From: Candidatus Zixiibacteriota bacterium
GTDB lineage: Bacteria; Zixibacteria; MSB-5A5; UM-FILTER-46-8
NCBI GenBank assembly: GCA_026983835.1
Contig: JALSTH010000009.1
Location: 1 to 64,000, forward strand
Direction of reading: 5' to 3'
Length of the DNA stretch: 64,000 bases
Part shown: piece after piece, positions 49,044 through 58,949 of the stretch
Layout of the letters: each line of letters starts with the position of its first letter
Numbering within the stretch: position 1 is the first letter of the stretch
Notes under the pieces: generated by a model
Told to the model about the DNA's origin: nothing
Seen by the model: the letters and a program-made list of their open reading frames with translations, nothing else
Database searches by the model: none
Made by a program: the position numbers and the translations under genes

Positions 49044-49250
49044 TCAATCATTATTATGATCAGCCAACCAGCTTTCAAATCCTTGTTTCCCAAAACGCTT
49101 ATGCTTATAATTCTTGAGCCAACTATCTAAATCCGCTTTCTGCTTGGCGGTAAGCAATGGTTTATCCTTGAATATCATATTCAATATCTGATTGGACAAA
49201 TTATTGTTTTTTGAATTAATATTTTGTCTTGAGCCACTATTTTTTTCCAT
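49044..49250 (-). CDS. Small charged protein of unknown function (68 aa)
   Basis: Strong SD (AGGAGGATAACG-ATG); compact intergenic ORF. Confidence 0.6.
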   Translation of the reverse strand: MEKNSGSRQNINSKNNNLSNQILNMIFKDKPLLTAKQKADLDSWLKNYKHKRFGKQGFESWLADHNND

Positions 49251-49370
49251 CGTTATCCTCCTGATATATTTATCGGCGGATGCGAATTTTATTTAACGCT
49301 CACGAAAGCGGTTTTTTTTATGGTTTGATACTATATGCGAAGGTAATTGATTGGCTTGCAGGGGAAAAAG

Positions 49371-49399
49371 AGGGGAAAGGCATTAAAGCCTATTCCCCT
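49371..49399 (-). terminator. Intrinsic terminator of the S8 peptidase gene
   Basis: Minus strand AGGGGAAtAGGC-TTTAAT-GCCTTTCCCCT followed by CTTTTTCCC. Confidence 0.65.
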
Positions 49400-49425
49400 T
49401 ATTGCCCCGAGTTGGTTGTTTGATA

Positions 49426-52400
49426 CTATTTCAAAAGCACCATTTTCCTCAAAGCTGTTTTTTCTCCGGCTTTAAGTTTATAAAAATAGATACCACTGGA
49501 AACCGAAATGCCCCTCGAATTAGTTCCATTCCAAGTTATATTATACTTTCCCGCTTTTTGGTATGCGTTGACCAACTGCACGACCCTTTTGCCGGTTAAG
49601 TTATAAATGGTAAAGGAAACAGGAGCATCAAAAGGCAATGTATAACTGATATTTGTTTCTGCGTTGAATGGATTCGGGTAATTCTGGGAAAGATCGAAAG
49701 TGGCGGGTAATTCATCAGGGGTGCCGTCATCCACTCCGACCGTAATTCCCAGCCAATTGTGAATCCTTTGGATATTATAACCATAGCAGATCCAATCCTC
49801 CGGATGGAGGGAAATCGGCTTCTTGTAGTCTATAACGACAAGATTATCCTCCGATTGGCGTAGCCCGACAGCTATGTCCAAATCATTATCCCCATCTATA
49901 TCACCAAGTGCCGGTGTAGATGTGGTAATTGTTCCGTAGGTGTCAATCGGGAAATTAACTTCTGATCCACCATAAGCCCTCAAGCAATATAGTTTGCCAT
50001 CCGTTGCCGCAGCTAAAATTTCTTTTTGGCCGTCATTATCGACATCGGCAATAATCGGTGAGGAGTTGACCGTGCCTCCAATAGCAATCGGATAGGGAGC
50101 GGGGACATCACCGTTTTTATCTATTATATAGATATTGTTTCCATTTGTAGCGACCACAATCTCTAACCCCGGACAATCATAACGAACATTGGCTATGACC
50201 GGATCAGCCTTGATTGTGGAGCCGACATTGACCGGGAATCCATCGAGCAAGCTCCCGTCATCGTTATAAGCATAGACTTCCCCCGACTGAGTTCCAACGG
50301 CGATTTCCAATTTCCCGTCGTCATTTTGATAATCCAAATCGCCCAATGCCGGGGAGACCCAGATATTACTGCCCACGGATATCGGGAAACCGTTAACTGT
50401 TGAACCATCGGAATTGAAAGCATATAATGTTCCGTTCAAAGTGGCTGCTACTATTTCTAAACTGTTGCCGCCGTCATTATCTATATTACCTACGGCGGCA
50501 CTCCCATAGAAGTGATTACCTGTCTCAATAGGAAAACCGCTGACAGCAGTGCCGTCACCGTTATAAACATAGAGTTTCCCATCGGTAAAAGCCGGGCAGA
50601 TTATCTCCATAAGTCCATCGCCATCGATATCGGCTAATGTAGGGGTGGCATAATAGCTTCCACCCGCATTGACCGGGAAACCATTAACTATGGTGCCATC
50701 AATGTTTATGGCGTAGATATTCCCTGATTTGGTAGCGGCGACCAATTCAGGTTCGCTGTCCCCGGCTACCTGTCCGATAGCGATACCATTGATTATATCT
50801 CCCTCCACATCTACAGGGAACCCGCTCATAGTAGAGCCATCGGCTTTAACCACATAGATCTGATCGTTGGAGGTGCCAAAAACGATTTCATCCCCGGGGT
50901 TGCCGTCGAGGTTAATCATCGCCATATGACCCTCTATGTTCCCATCGACACTTAAAGGAAATCCTCCTTGATTCAGGGACACTTCTATCGGTAGTTGCAG
51001 CGTTGTGTTATAACCCCCGTCAGCGGTTACCTCCATAGTCAATTCAATATTACCGGGAGGGATATTGCTGTTTACCTCTGCGGTAAATGGGTCCGAGCCA
51101 TTGTCCGCTTGTTCGTTATGGGGGATATCCCCAAAACTTGCGGTGCTATCGATAACCGATATATTTTCGTTGCTATGCAAAGTAGCATTTACATTTGTGG
51201 CGTCAGCCCACATATTTTGAACCGCTACAGTCAAAGTGAAAGATTCTCCGGGGTTTAGAATACCATCGCCATCATCATCTATAATATTGACTGCGGAATC
51301 TATATATCTGATGTATGGCATATCGAAATAGGCTAATGCCGCCCAAGCATCAACTCTGCCGGAGCCGAGCAGGCCAATCCAATCGGGGTTTGCGGTGTAC
51401 AAAGACAAACTGTCGGCGGTTGTAATCAAAATATCGGATATTTGTTGAGGACCACGGGAGGGATCCTGCGCCTTTACCAAAGCCGCTACCCCGGCTGTAA
51501 TCGGACTTGCCATTGAAGTGCCGTCGAGGTGGATGTATGAATTGTGATCCCAAGTACTGTAAATTGAAACGCCCGGAGCGTCTATATCGACCCAGTTACC
51601 ATAGTTGGTGAAATAAGCTGCCACATCGTTCTGGTCGGTGGCGGCTACTGATAAAACCGAGTCATAAGTTGCCGGATAGTAATGGAATCCGCTCGCATCA
51701 TTACCGGCGGCGGCGATAACCAAACACCCATCTAAAAAGGCGTTTATCACTACATTTCTCTCCCAATTGTTAGGCGATCCTCCCCTGCCCCAGCTACAAT
51801 TACAAATGGAAGCGCCCATATCTGCTGAGTAAGTAATCGCTTGATATACCTGTGTGAGAACTCCGTTGTGGTTTGCACCTTTAGCGGCTATTAATTTGGC
51901 GGCAAAACCGATCCCGGCGCCGCCGATTTCATTATCCGTAACTTCGGAAGCGCAGCCGGCGACATGGGTTCCATGGGTGGGAGTATCCTCTTCGGGGTCA
52001 GGATCGTCTTCGGCAAAATCGTAACCGACGACATCGTCATTATAACCATTGCCGTCATCGTCATAGTAATTCAAATCGCCGCCGTCGAATTCATCATAAT
52101 TTTCGAATATGCCGTCGCCGTTTAAATCCTCCGGACCGTTAATCCACATATTAGCTTCCAGATCGGGGTGGTCGTAATAGATACCGGTATCGCTTATTCC
52201 GATAATTACCTGTTTCGTCGTATCCCCGCGGATTATATCCCACGCTTGATAGGCGTTTATCTTTTCCAAAGCCCACTGTTGGCTTATGTTGGGATCGTTG
52301 GGCTGATAATAGGGAACGGGGATCGAGTATAATTCCGCATATTCCAAATGATTGTCTTTGGAAAAGACGCCCGTTAAATCCCGTACATCGCGTTTGCTAT

Positions 52401-52725
52401 CGTCGATAGTGAAAATATACATTCTCTCGACAACTTCCTTTAAGTGCATAGCATGTCTTATCTTGCCTTTATACCAAGGTTCGATTTTAATGACATCGTA
52501 TTTATGGCAGAGCTTATCCAACGAAGCTACTCCGGTTGTAAAACCGGGTGAATCGACCTCGCCGATAGCAAGTTTGGGACAATCTTTTGTTATCCCAACC
52601 ACCATTTGGTTTGAAAGATATAAAGATCCGTCATCATCGGTAAGCACACTTCCCCGTGAACCTCTGGGGAATAGTAGCACGGCAAGCATAATAACCGCCG
52701 TTAAATACTTAAAGAACTTCCACAT
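49426..52725 (-). CDS. Secreted subtilisin-like S8 peptidase with FG-GAP-like propeller repeats and type IX C-terminal sorting domain
   Basis: IGISDTGIYYDHPDL; THGTHVAGCASEV; LDGTSMASPITAGVAALV; repeated DIDGDGxxEIxxxxxDGKLYVYNGDGTxVxGFPI; YPNPFNAETNISYTLPF...GIYFYKLKAGEKTALRKMVLLK. Confidence 0.96.
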   Translation of the reverse strand: MWKFFKYLTAVIMLAVLLFPRGSRGSVLTDDDGSLYLSNQMVVGITKDCPKLAIGEVDSPGFTTGVASLDKLCHKYDVIKIEPWYKGKIRHAMHLKEVVERMYIFTIDDSKRDVRDLTGVFSKDNHLEYAELYSIPVPYYQPNDPNISQQWALEKINAYQAWDIIRGDTTKQVIIGISDTGIYYDHPDLEANMWINGPEDLNGDGIFENYDEFDGGDLNYYDDDGNGYNDDVVGYDFAEDDPDPEEDTPTHGTHVAGCASEVTDNEIGGAGIGFAAKLIAAKGANHNGVLTQVYQAITYSADMGASICNCSWGRGGSPNNWERNVVINAFLDGCLVIAAAGNDASGFHYYPATYDSVLSVAATDQNDVAAYFTNYGNWVDIDAPGVSIYSTWDHNSYIHLDGTSMASPITAGVAALVKAQDPSRGPQQISDILITTADSLSLYTANPDWIGLLGSGRVDAWAALAYFDMPYIRYIDSAVNIIDDDGDGILNPGESFTLTVAVQNMWADATNVNATLHSNENISVIDSTASFGDIPHNEQADNGSDPFTAEVNSNIPPGNIELTMEVTADGGYNTTLQLPIEVSLNQGGFPLSVDGNIEGHMAMINLDGNPGDEIVFGTSNDQIYVVKADGSTMSGFPVDVEGDIINGIAIGQVAGDSEPELVAATKSGNIYAINIDGTIVNGFPVNAGGSYYATPTLADIDGDGLMEIICPAFTDGKLYVYNGDGTAVSGFPIETGNHFYGSAAVGNIDNDGGNSLEIVAATLNGTLYAFNSDGSTVNGFPISVGSNIWVSPALGDLDYQNDDGKLEIAVGTQSGEVYAYNDDGSLLDGFPVNVGSTIKADPVIANVRYDCPGLEIVVATNGNNIYIIDKNGDVPAPYPIAIGGTVNSSPIIADVDNDGQKEILAAATDGKLYCLRAYGGSEVNFPIDTYGTITTSTPALGDIDGDNDLDIAVGLRQSEDNLVVIDYKKPISLHPEDWICYGYNIQRIHNWLGITVGVDDGTPDELPATFDLSQNYPNPFNAETNISYTLPFDAPVSFTIYNLTGKRVVQLVNAYQKAGKYNITWNGTNSRGISVSSGIYFYKLKAGEKTALRKMVLLK

Positions 52726-53073
52726 AAAATATCCTCCTGTTATTTTTTATAAAATTTTGATGTGATGAATTAGCAAAGCAATACCCACAACATTTTGGAG
52801 AGGGCTCATTAACATTTAATATGCTAAATAATCCGAGAAAAATCAATTGCTTCGGCACCATAACCAACTCGGAGTTACTTAAGAATAACAGTATCCTTTA
52901 ATTATGCTGTTTGGTTATCTATAAATATCGTTTTTTTCAAAAGTCGATTCAAGAAATAACTACCTAATTATTACTACTTCTTAACTATAAGCTTAAAAAT
53001 TAACAAAATTTAGGCGAAATTAATTAAATAATGGAAAAATATCGTGGATAGAGTTTTATGAGAAGTGGAAAAT

Positions 53074-53757
53074 TTAATCCCCGCAGGTTCCACAACCGGT
53101 GCAAGAGCTATTATCTATACGATGGGGAAAAGCTATTTTGCGTAATCTTTCAAGCTCTTCGGCAGTCAAATTTCGTGTATTCCCCAATTGCCTTGCAGTT
53201 AAAGTTACCTTTGCCGCATATTCAATTTTCTCCATTTTGTAAAAGGCTTCCTGAAGGGTGCGCCCGATTGTAATAGCTCCATGGCGATCGAGCAATAATG
53301 CATCGTGATTGGTGATTAATTCTTTTACCACAGAAGCTCCCTCCGCTGTTGAGGGAGTAGCATAGCGGGTTGTTGGGACCTCTCCCATAGTCATTACGAT
53401 TTCCGGTATGACGCACCCGGCAAGTGAAATTCCGGCTATTGTGAAACCGGTAGCTATGGGTGGGTGAGCGTGAACAACTGCTTTTACATCGGCTCGGCAA
53501 TTGTAAATCGCAAGGTGCATAGGTGTTTCGGAGGAAACATTTCCGTCCCCCGATAATTTATTACCTGATAAATCCGCATAGATAATATCCGTAGGCTCGA
53601 GTTCACCCAAACAGGTTCCCGAAGCGGTAATGAGAATTCGATCCTCGGCGATGCGGAACGATATATTTCCATCCGTAGCGGCGGAAAGTCCTCTTTCGTA
53701 TAGGAGCTTTCCTATCTCGATTATTTCCCTTCTTATTCTCCAGTCATTAGCTATCAT
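53074..53757 (-). CDS. Class II aldolase/adducin-family (L-fuculose-phosphate aldolase-like) protein with C-terminal Cys tail
   Basis: ISFRIAEDRILITASGTCLGEL; HLAIYNCRADVKAVVHAHPPIATG; LLDRHGAITIGRTLQEAF; tail SSCTGCGTCGD. Confidence 0.9.
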   Translation of the reverse strand: MIANDWRIRREIIEIGKLLYERGLSAATDGNISFRIAEDRILITASGTCLGELEPTDIIYADLSGNKLSGDGNVSSETPMHLAIYNCRADVKAVVHAHPPIATGFTIAGISLAGCVIPEIVMTMGEVPTTRYATPSTAEGASVVKELITNHDALLLDRHGAITIGRTLQEAFYKMEKIEYAAKVTLTARQLGNTRNLTAEELERLRKIAFPHRIDNSSCTGCGTCGD

Positions 53758-53916
53758 AATAAATTTATATAATCGGTTTCCATTAGAAATTGAATGGTAT
53801 CGAGTCGTTTTTTCCGAATTTTAAATCTCTCAAGAATCATAAACAATGATGGTAAGTTTAGCAATAATTAAACGCGGGATTAAAATATACCATTCAAGCT
53901 TTAATTTCATTAATTG

Positions 53917-53945
53917 TTGTAATCGGGGATTATATTTATTATAAT
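53917..53945 (+). promoter_or_regulatory. Predicted gyrA promoter containing TAATCGGGGATTA
   Basis: TTGTAA - 17 nt - TATAAT; inverted repeat at 53920..53932. Confidence 0.5.
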
Positions 53946-53978
53946 TATTCTTGTATAGATAATGTGGGAGAGAGTTAA

Positions 53979-56411
53979 ATGACGATGGAACACCAAAAAA
54001 TATTGGCTGTGCCTATTGAGGACGAAATGAAGTCCTCTTATATAGATTATTCGATGTCGGTGATAACGAGCCGAGCTCTGCCAGATATACGGGATGGGCT
54101 TAAGCCGTCGAATAGGCGAATATTGGTTGCGATGAACGACCTTAAGCTAACCCCGGGGAGGCCACACCGCAAATGCGCTAAAATATGCGGTGATACTTCA
54201 GGTAATTATCATCCTCACGGCGAGCAGGTCATCTACCCGACATTGGTTCGGATGGCTCAGGATTTCAATATGAGATATCCGCTTATCGATGGCCAGGGGA
54301 ATTTCGGTTCGATAGACGGTGATGCCGCTGCGGCTATGCGATATACGGAGGCAAGGCTTACGCCGTTGGCGATGGAGATGATCGCCGATATCGATAAAGA
54401 TACCGTTAATTTTGTATCGAATTATGATGAAACCCGTAAAGAGCCGACAGTTCTTCCTTCAAAATTCCCGAATCTTATTTGTAATGGTGCTTCGGGCATT
54501 GCGGTTGGAATGGCTACTAATATGCCGCCTCATAACTTAGGAGAAGTGGCAGATGCTATCGCTTCTCTAATAGATAATCCCGAAATCACCGATTTGGAGC
54601 TGATGGGTATTATAACGGGTCCCGATTTTCCCACCGGCGGAATTATATTAGGAAGAAGAGGAATAACGGAAGCTTATACTACCGGGAGGGGGAAGATAAC
54701 CCTTCGTGCCAGAGCAAGTATAGAGCGGAATAAAAACGGTAAAAGCAGTATTATCGTTTCGGAGATACCTTTTCAGGTGAATAAATCCAATCTACTGGAG
54801 CGAATCGCTATTTTGGTCCGCGAAAAACATATTCAGGGGATATCCGATTTACGCGATGAGAGCGATCGCGATGGGATGCGTATCGTTATCGATCTCCGCC
54901 GTGATTCTCAACCCGAGGTAGTCCTAAATCAGCTTTACAAAATGACTCAGATGCAAACCACTTTTGGGGCTATTCTATTGGCGTTGGTCGATGGTATCCC
55001 GAGGGTGGTTAATTTACGAATAATACTTGAAAAGTTTATCGAGCATCGTCATATCGTCATCACCCGTCGAACGAAATATGAATTGGAAAAAGCGGAAAAA
55101 AGGGCACATATACTTGAAGGCTATCGGATAGCATTGGATAATATCGATGCGGTGATTGAGCTTATCAAAAAATCAAAAGATGTGTCTGAAGCAAAAGAAG
55201 GTTTGATAAGTCAATTCAAGCTTACCGCCGTCCAAGCCCAAGCGATTTTGGATATGCGCCTCCAAAGGTTAACCGGTTTGGAGCGGAAAAAGATAGAAGA
55301 TGAATATAAAGAACTGATTAAGCAGATAGCAAACCTCAAAGATATCCTAGACAGCAGACCGCGTCGTATGGCTATTATTAAGGATGAAATTATGGAACTT
55401 AAGAGTAAATATGCTGATGAAAGGCGCACGCTGGTTATTGATGAGGAAGGCGAGGATTTTTCCATCGAGGATTTGATAGCGGATGAGGATATGGTGATTA
55501 CCATATCTCACACAGGTTATATTAAGCGACTTTCGGTTTCCTCTTACAGGAAACAAAACAGGGGTGGAAGGGGCGTTATGGGTATGGATACCAAAACGGA
55601 GGATTTTGTCGAGCATATATTTATAGCTTCCACTCACCATTATATACTGTTTTTCACCGATAAAGGAAAATGCTATTGGCTCAAGGTCCACGAAATTCCT
55701 CAGGGGGGAAGATTGGCAAAGGGTAAATCGATAGCAAACCTTTTAGCGATGGATAAGGATGAATCGGTTGCTGCCTTCGTCCCTGTCCGTTCGTTCGAGG
55801 ACGGTGAATATATCGTAATGGCGACTTGGAAGGGAATTATCAAAAAGTCCCCGCTAAAAGCGTTTTCCAATCCGAGAAAAGTTGGAATTATTGCTATGAA
55901 TATACCTGAAGGCGATAAACTCATCGAAGCGGGGCTTACCGATGGGAACTATGATATTATTTTGGCGACTCGAAACGGATTGGCGATCAGGTTCCATGAA
56001 AATGTTGTCCGCTCAATGGGTAGAACCGCTTATGGTGTCAGGGGGATAAGATTATCGAAAGATGATATTTGTATCGGGATGGTCGTGGTTAAACGGGAAG
56101 GGACGCTTCTTACGGTTTGCGAAAATGGTTTTGGCAAGCGTTCCAATATATCCGATTATCGGATTACGAACAGGGGGGGGAAGGGGGTTATAAATATCAA
56201 AACGACGGAGAGGAATGGTAAGGTTATCGTTGTTAAGGAAGTTGTTGATTCCGATGATTTGATGTTGATTTCGAAAAACGGGATTCTCGTTCGTATATCG
56301 GTAAAGGATATAAGCACCATAGGGCGTAATACTCAGGGAGTAAAATTAATGAACCTTGGGGAAGGGGACCGTCTTATCGATGTTGCTCGGGTAGCTTCGG
56401 GAGATAAATAG
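53979..56411 (+). CDS. gyrA: DNA gyrase subunit A
   Basis: [66 protein letters not shown]; GyrA-box-like [10 protein letters not shown]. Confidence 0.96.
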   Translation: MTMEHQKILAVPIEDEMKSSYIDYSMSVITSRALPDIRDGLKPSNRRILVAMNDLKLTPGRPHRKCAKICGDTSGNYHPHGEQVIYPTLVRMAQDFNMRYPLIDGQGNFGSIDGDAAAAMRYTEARLTPLAMEMIADIDKDTVNFVSNYDETRKEPTVLPSKFPNLICNGASGIAVGMATNMPPHNLGEVADAIASLIDNPEITDLELMGIITGPDFPTGGIILGRRGITEAYTTGRGKITLRARASIERNKNGKSSIIVSEIPFQVNKSNLLERIAILVREKHIQGISDLRDESDRDGMRIVIDLRRDSQPEVVLNQLYKMTQMQTTFGAILLALVDGIPRVVNLRIILEKFIEHRHIVITRRTKYELEKAEKRAHILEGYRIALDNIDAVIELIKKSKDVSEAKEGLISQFKLTAVQAQAILDMRLQRLTGLERKKIEDEYKELIKQIANLKDILDSRPRRMAIIKDEIMELKSKYADERRTLVIDEEGEDFSIEDLIADEDMVITISHTGYIKRLSVSSYRKQNRGGRGVMGMDTKTEDFVEHIFIASTHHYILFFTDKGKCYWLKVHEIPQGGRLAKGKSIANLLAMDKDESVAAFVPVRSFEDGEYIVMATWKGIIKKSPLKAFSNPRKVGIIAMNIPEGDKLIEAGLTDGNYDIILATRNGLAIRFHENVVRSMGRTAYGVRGIRLSKDDICIGMVVVKREGTLLTVCENGFGKRSNISDYRITNRGGKGVINIKTTERNGKVIVVKEVVDSDDLMLISKNGILVRISVKDISTIGRNTQGVKLMNLGEGDRLIDVARVASGDK

Positions 56412-56419
56412 GGGGATGT

Positions 56420-56860
56420 TTGTTTACCGTAAGGGAAAGCCGATTTATAATACTTTTGGCGGTAATTTTGTTCATCGGAACGGCTGTTAATCTTTATCTG
56501 CGATTGCAGACAAGTGGTGAATTAAATCCATCCGATTTGATAAAAAACAAATCCTTTTATAGTAATTATGGCGGGGGAAAATATATCCCCGAACCAAAAC
56601 AGGATTATCCCCAAAATAATCGGGGGGATTCTGTAAAAATTGAATTACCTTCGGATAATCATAGTAAAATAAATATAAATTCGGCTTCAATCGAGGAACT
56701 AATTTCAATAAAGGGGATAGGTCCCGTTTTGGCCGAGCGGATAGATGAGTATCGGAGGGTAAATGGCAAATTCAAGGGTGCCGATGATTTGCTGAAAGTT
56801 CGAGGAATCGGACCCAAGAATGTTCAAAAATTCTTGCCTTTTATCGATTTTAATGAATGA
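56420..56860 (+). CDS. comEA: ComEA-like helix-hairpin-helix DNA-binding protein
   Basis: N-terminal TM; KININSASIEELISIKGIGPVLAERIDEYRRVNGKFKGADDLLKVRGIGPKNVQKF. Confidence 0.9.
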   Translation: MFTVRESRFIILLAVILFIGTAVNLYLRLQTSGELNPSDLIKNKSFYSNYGGGKYIPEPKQDYPQNNRGDSVKIELPSDNHSKININSASIEELISIKGIGPVLAERIDEYRRVNGKFKGADDLLKVRGIGPKNVQKFLPFIDFNE

Positions 56861-57842
56861 TGGCGAATATGCGGGAGATTATTTGAATTCCAAAACGGAC
56901 AACTACTTGGAAAAGCGCTCTATCGGAGTTTCATTCACTGAAAAAGCATCATACTCCATCGAACTTAAAAAACTGGATGGAAGATTGCTTTTGGCTGGAT
57001 TCTCTTATAGGTCGCTTAACTCCAACAACGAGGATGAATCCCCATCGACAATTAGGGGAAACAATATCCGAGCCATTATTTCGAGGGCAAAAAAGGAGCA
57101 TATATCGACTATGTTTTGTATTCCGGAAAACCATATTTTCGCCAAAAGAATTGAGTTAAAATATCCTGCCCTTGAGAAATATTCCCACCAACCAAGCTGG
57201 ATTTTAAAGCAGCATTTTCGGGGAATAAAAACGAAACTGTTTTTGGGTATTTATAAAATAAGTGAGGATTCTCAAAGGGGAACCTTGTATTCCGCCGTTG
57301 CCTACCCAAATTCAATAATAGAAGCTTTCCGTTTATGCGGGGTTGACTATGGCGGCGTTTTCCCGATCATAGCGGAGAGCATCGCCTTTTATAAGGCTTT
57401 GGATTTCTCCTTAAATTTGCGAACTGATGCTCCGTTGTTATTTTTAAAGACTAATGGGAATATTTTTCCTTTTGTATTTATTAAAAATGGGATTTTCGCC
57501 GATTGCGGTGTATTTCGGTTGGGGAACGGAGCGGAGGCTTTAGAGGAATTGCTCATAGACATCAAAACCAAACTATATTATTTGTTCGGCGATGGATCAA
57601 GGTTTGATAAATGTTCGATATTGATAGGGGGGGAAGTGGAGGAACACTCGCCGTTGCTCAACAGGATTAAAACCGAGATAACCCCGAAAACAAATTTATT
57701 CCGACCCATTGATGGTTTGGAGATATCGGATAGAAAATACCGTAGAGATGACCTCTTGAACAATCAGCACCATTATATATCAGCATTTGGTGCGGCGCTG
57801 TACGGGCTTGATAATTTCGCAGACGGCAAATCCGATAGGTAA
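56853..57842 (+). CDS. PilM-like/actin-like ATPase-domain protein, divergent
   Basis: Start revised to 56853, overlapping the comEA stop; RSIGVSFTEKASYSIELKKLDGRLLLAGF; ILIGGEVEEHSPLLNRI; HHYISAFGAALYGL. Confidence 0.5.
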   Translation: MNDGEYAGDYLNSKTDNYLEKRSIGVSFTEKASYSIELKKLDGRLLLAGFSYRSLNSNNEDESPSTIRGNNIRAIISRAKKEHISTMFCIPENHIFAKRIELKYPALEKYSHQPSWILKQHFRGIKTKLFLGIYKISEDSQRGTLYSAVAYPNSIIEAFRLCGVDYGGVFPIIAESIAFYKALDFSLNLRTDAPLLFLKTNGNIFPFVFIKNGIFADCGVFRLGNGAEALEELLIDIKTKLYYLFGDGSRFDKCSILIGGEVEEHSPLLNRIKTEITPKTNLFRPIDGLEISDRKYRRDDLLNNQHHYISAFGAALYGLDNFADGKSDR

Positions 57843-57848
57843 TGCGCT

Positions 57849-58406
57849 ATGGCGGTTCATATAACGGGAGGAGATTTTGGCGGGCGAAGGTTGGAAACAT
57901 TATCGGGATTATCGGCAAGACCTACTTCCTCTTCGGTTCGGAAAGCTATTTTCAGTATTTTGGGGGGAAGTATTATCGGAGCGAAGGTAATCGATTTCTT
58001 TTGCGCCGGCGGAACTCTTGGAATTGAAGCTTTATCTCAGGGGGCGGAAAGTTGCTGTTTTGTGGAGAATGGATATAAAGCGATTCGTGTCCTAAAAAAA
58101 AACATCGAAAACCTTCAGCTTTGGGAAAGCAGCGAATTATTGGCTATGAATGTCCTTTCTTCAATTAGGGTATTGGAAAAAAAAGGGGAGGGCTTCGATA
58201 TACTTTTTGCCGATCCGCCATACGGAAAGCCATTGGCTCTGCCGCTGATAAATAGGATTCAAACTTCCAATATTCTCAACGAAGGGGCAATAATGGTTTT
58301 GGAAATTTCCTCCCGTAATAAAATCAGGTTTCCCGCTTCGATTGAGGTAATAAAATCGAGGGTCTCCGGTGATACGGCGATACACTTTATTTCCTTTGAC
58401 AGCTAA
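57849..58406 (+). CDS. rsmD: 16S rRNA (guanine966-N2)-methyltransferase
   Basis: ITGGDFGGRRLETL...RPTSSSVRKAIFSIL; VIDFFCAGGTLGIEALSQGA; DILFADPPYG. Confidence 0.93.
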   Translation: MAVHITGGDFGGRRLETLSGLSARPTSSSVRKAIFSILGGSIIGAKVIDFFCAGGTLGIEALSQGAESCCFVENGYKAIRVLKKNIENLQLWESSELLAMNVLSSIRVLEKKGEGFDILFADPPYGKPLALPLINRIQTSNILNEGAIMVLEISSRNKIRFPASIEVIKSRVSGDTAIHFISFDS

Positions 58407-58436
58407 AAATGTTTATACTATTTTATTGTTGAGAAT

Positions 58437-58949
58437 ATGAGTATAAAATTTGAAAGAAAAGCAGCACTTTATCCGGGGAGTTTCGATCCGATAACCAACG
58501 GGCATTTGGATATTATTAAACGGGCGTTGAATATATTTGATTATTTAGTGATAGCGGTTGCGGTTAATACGGATAAAAAAACCCTGTTTACCAAAGAAGA
58601 GAGGATCGAATTGATTACCGGTGCTGTTCGGGATTTGGACGGCGTAGAGGTTACGAGTTTTACCGGCTTGACCGCCGAATTCGCCAAAAGCAAAGGCGTC
58701 AAAGCCATTGTCAGGGGCTTGAGGATGGTTTCCGATTTTGAGTATGAATTTCAGATGGCATTGATGAATAGAAAACTTATGCCGGAAGCGGATACGATTT
58801 TCCTGATGCCTTCCGAGAAATACACCTACCTTTCATCATCGTTGATAAAGGACATCGGGAAATATAACGGAAAAATAGAATGCTTTCTCCCTCCAAATGT
58901 TGTGGAGGCTTTGGGTAAAAAGTTTCAGATAAAAAACTATCGGGGTTGA
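58437..58949 (+). CDS. coaD: Phosphopantetheine adenylyltransferase
   Basis: ALYPGSFDPITNGHLDIIKRAL; AIVRGLRMVSDFEYEFQMALMNRKL; YTYLSSSLIKDI. Confidence 0.97.
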   Translation: MSIKFERKAALYPGSFDPITNGHLDIIKRALNIFDYLVIAVAVNTDKKTLFTKEERIELITGAVRDLDGVEVTSFTGLTAEFAKSKGVKAIVRGLRMVSDFEYEFQMALMNRKLMPEADTIFLMPSEKYTYLSSSLIKDIGKYNGKIECFLPPNVVEALGKKFQIKNYRG

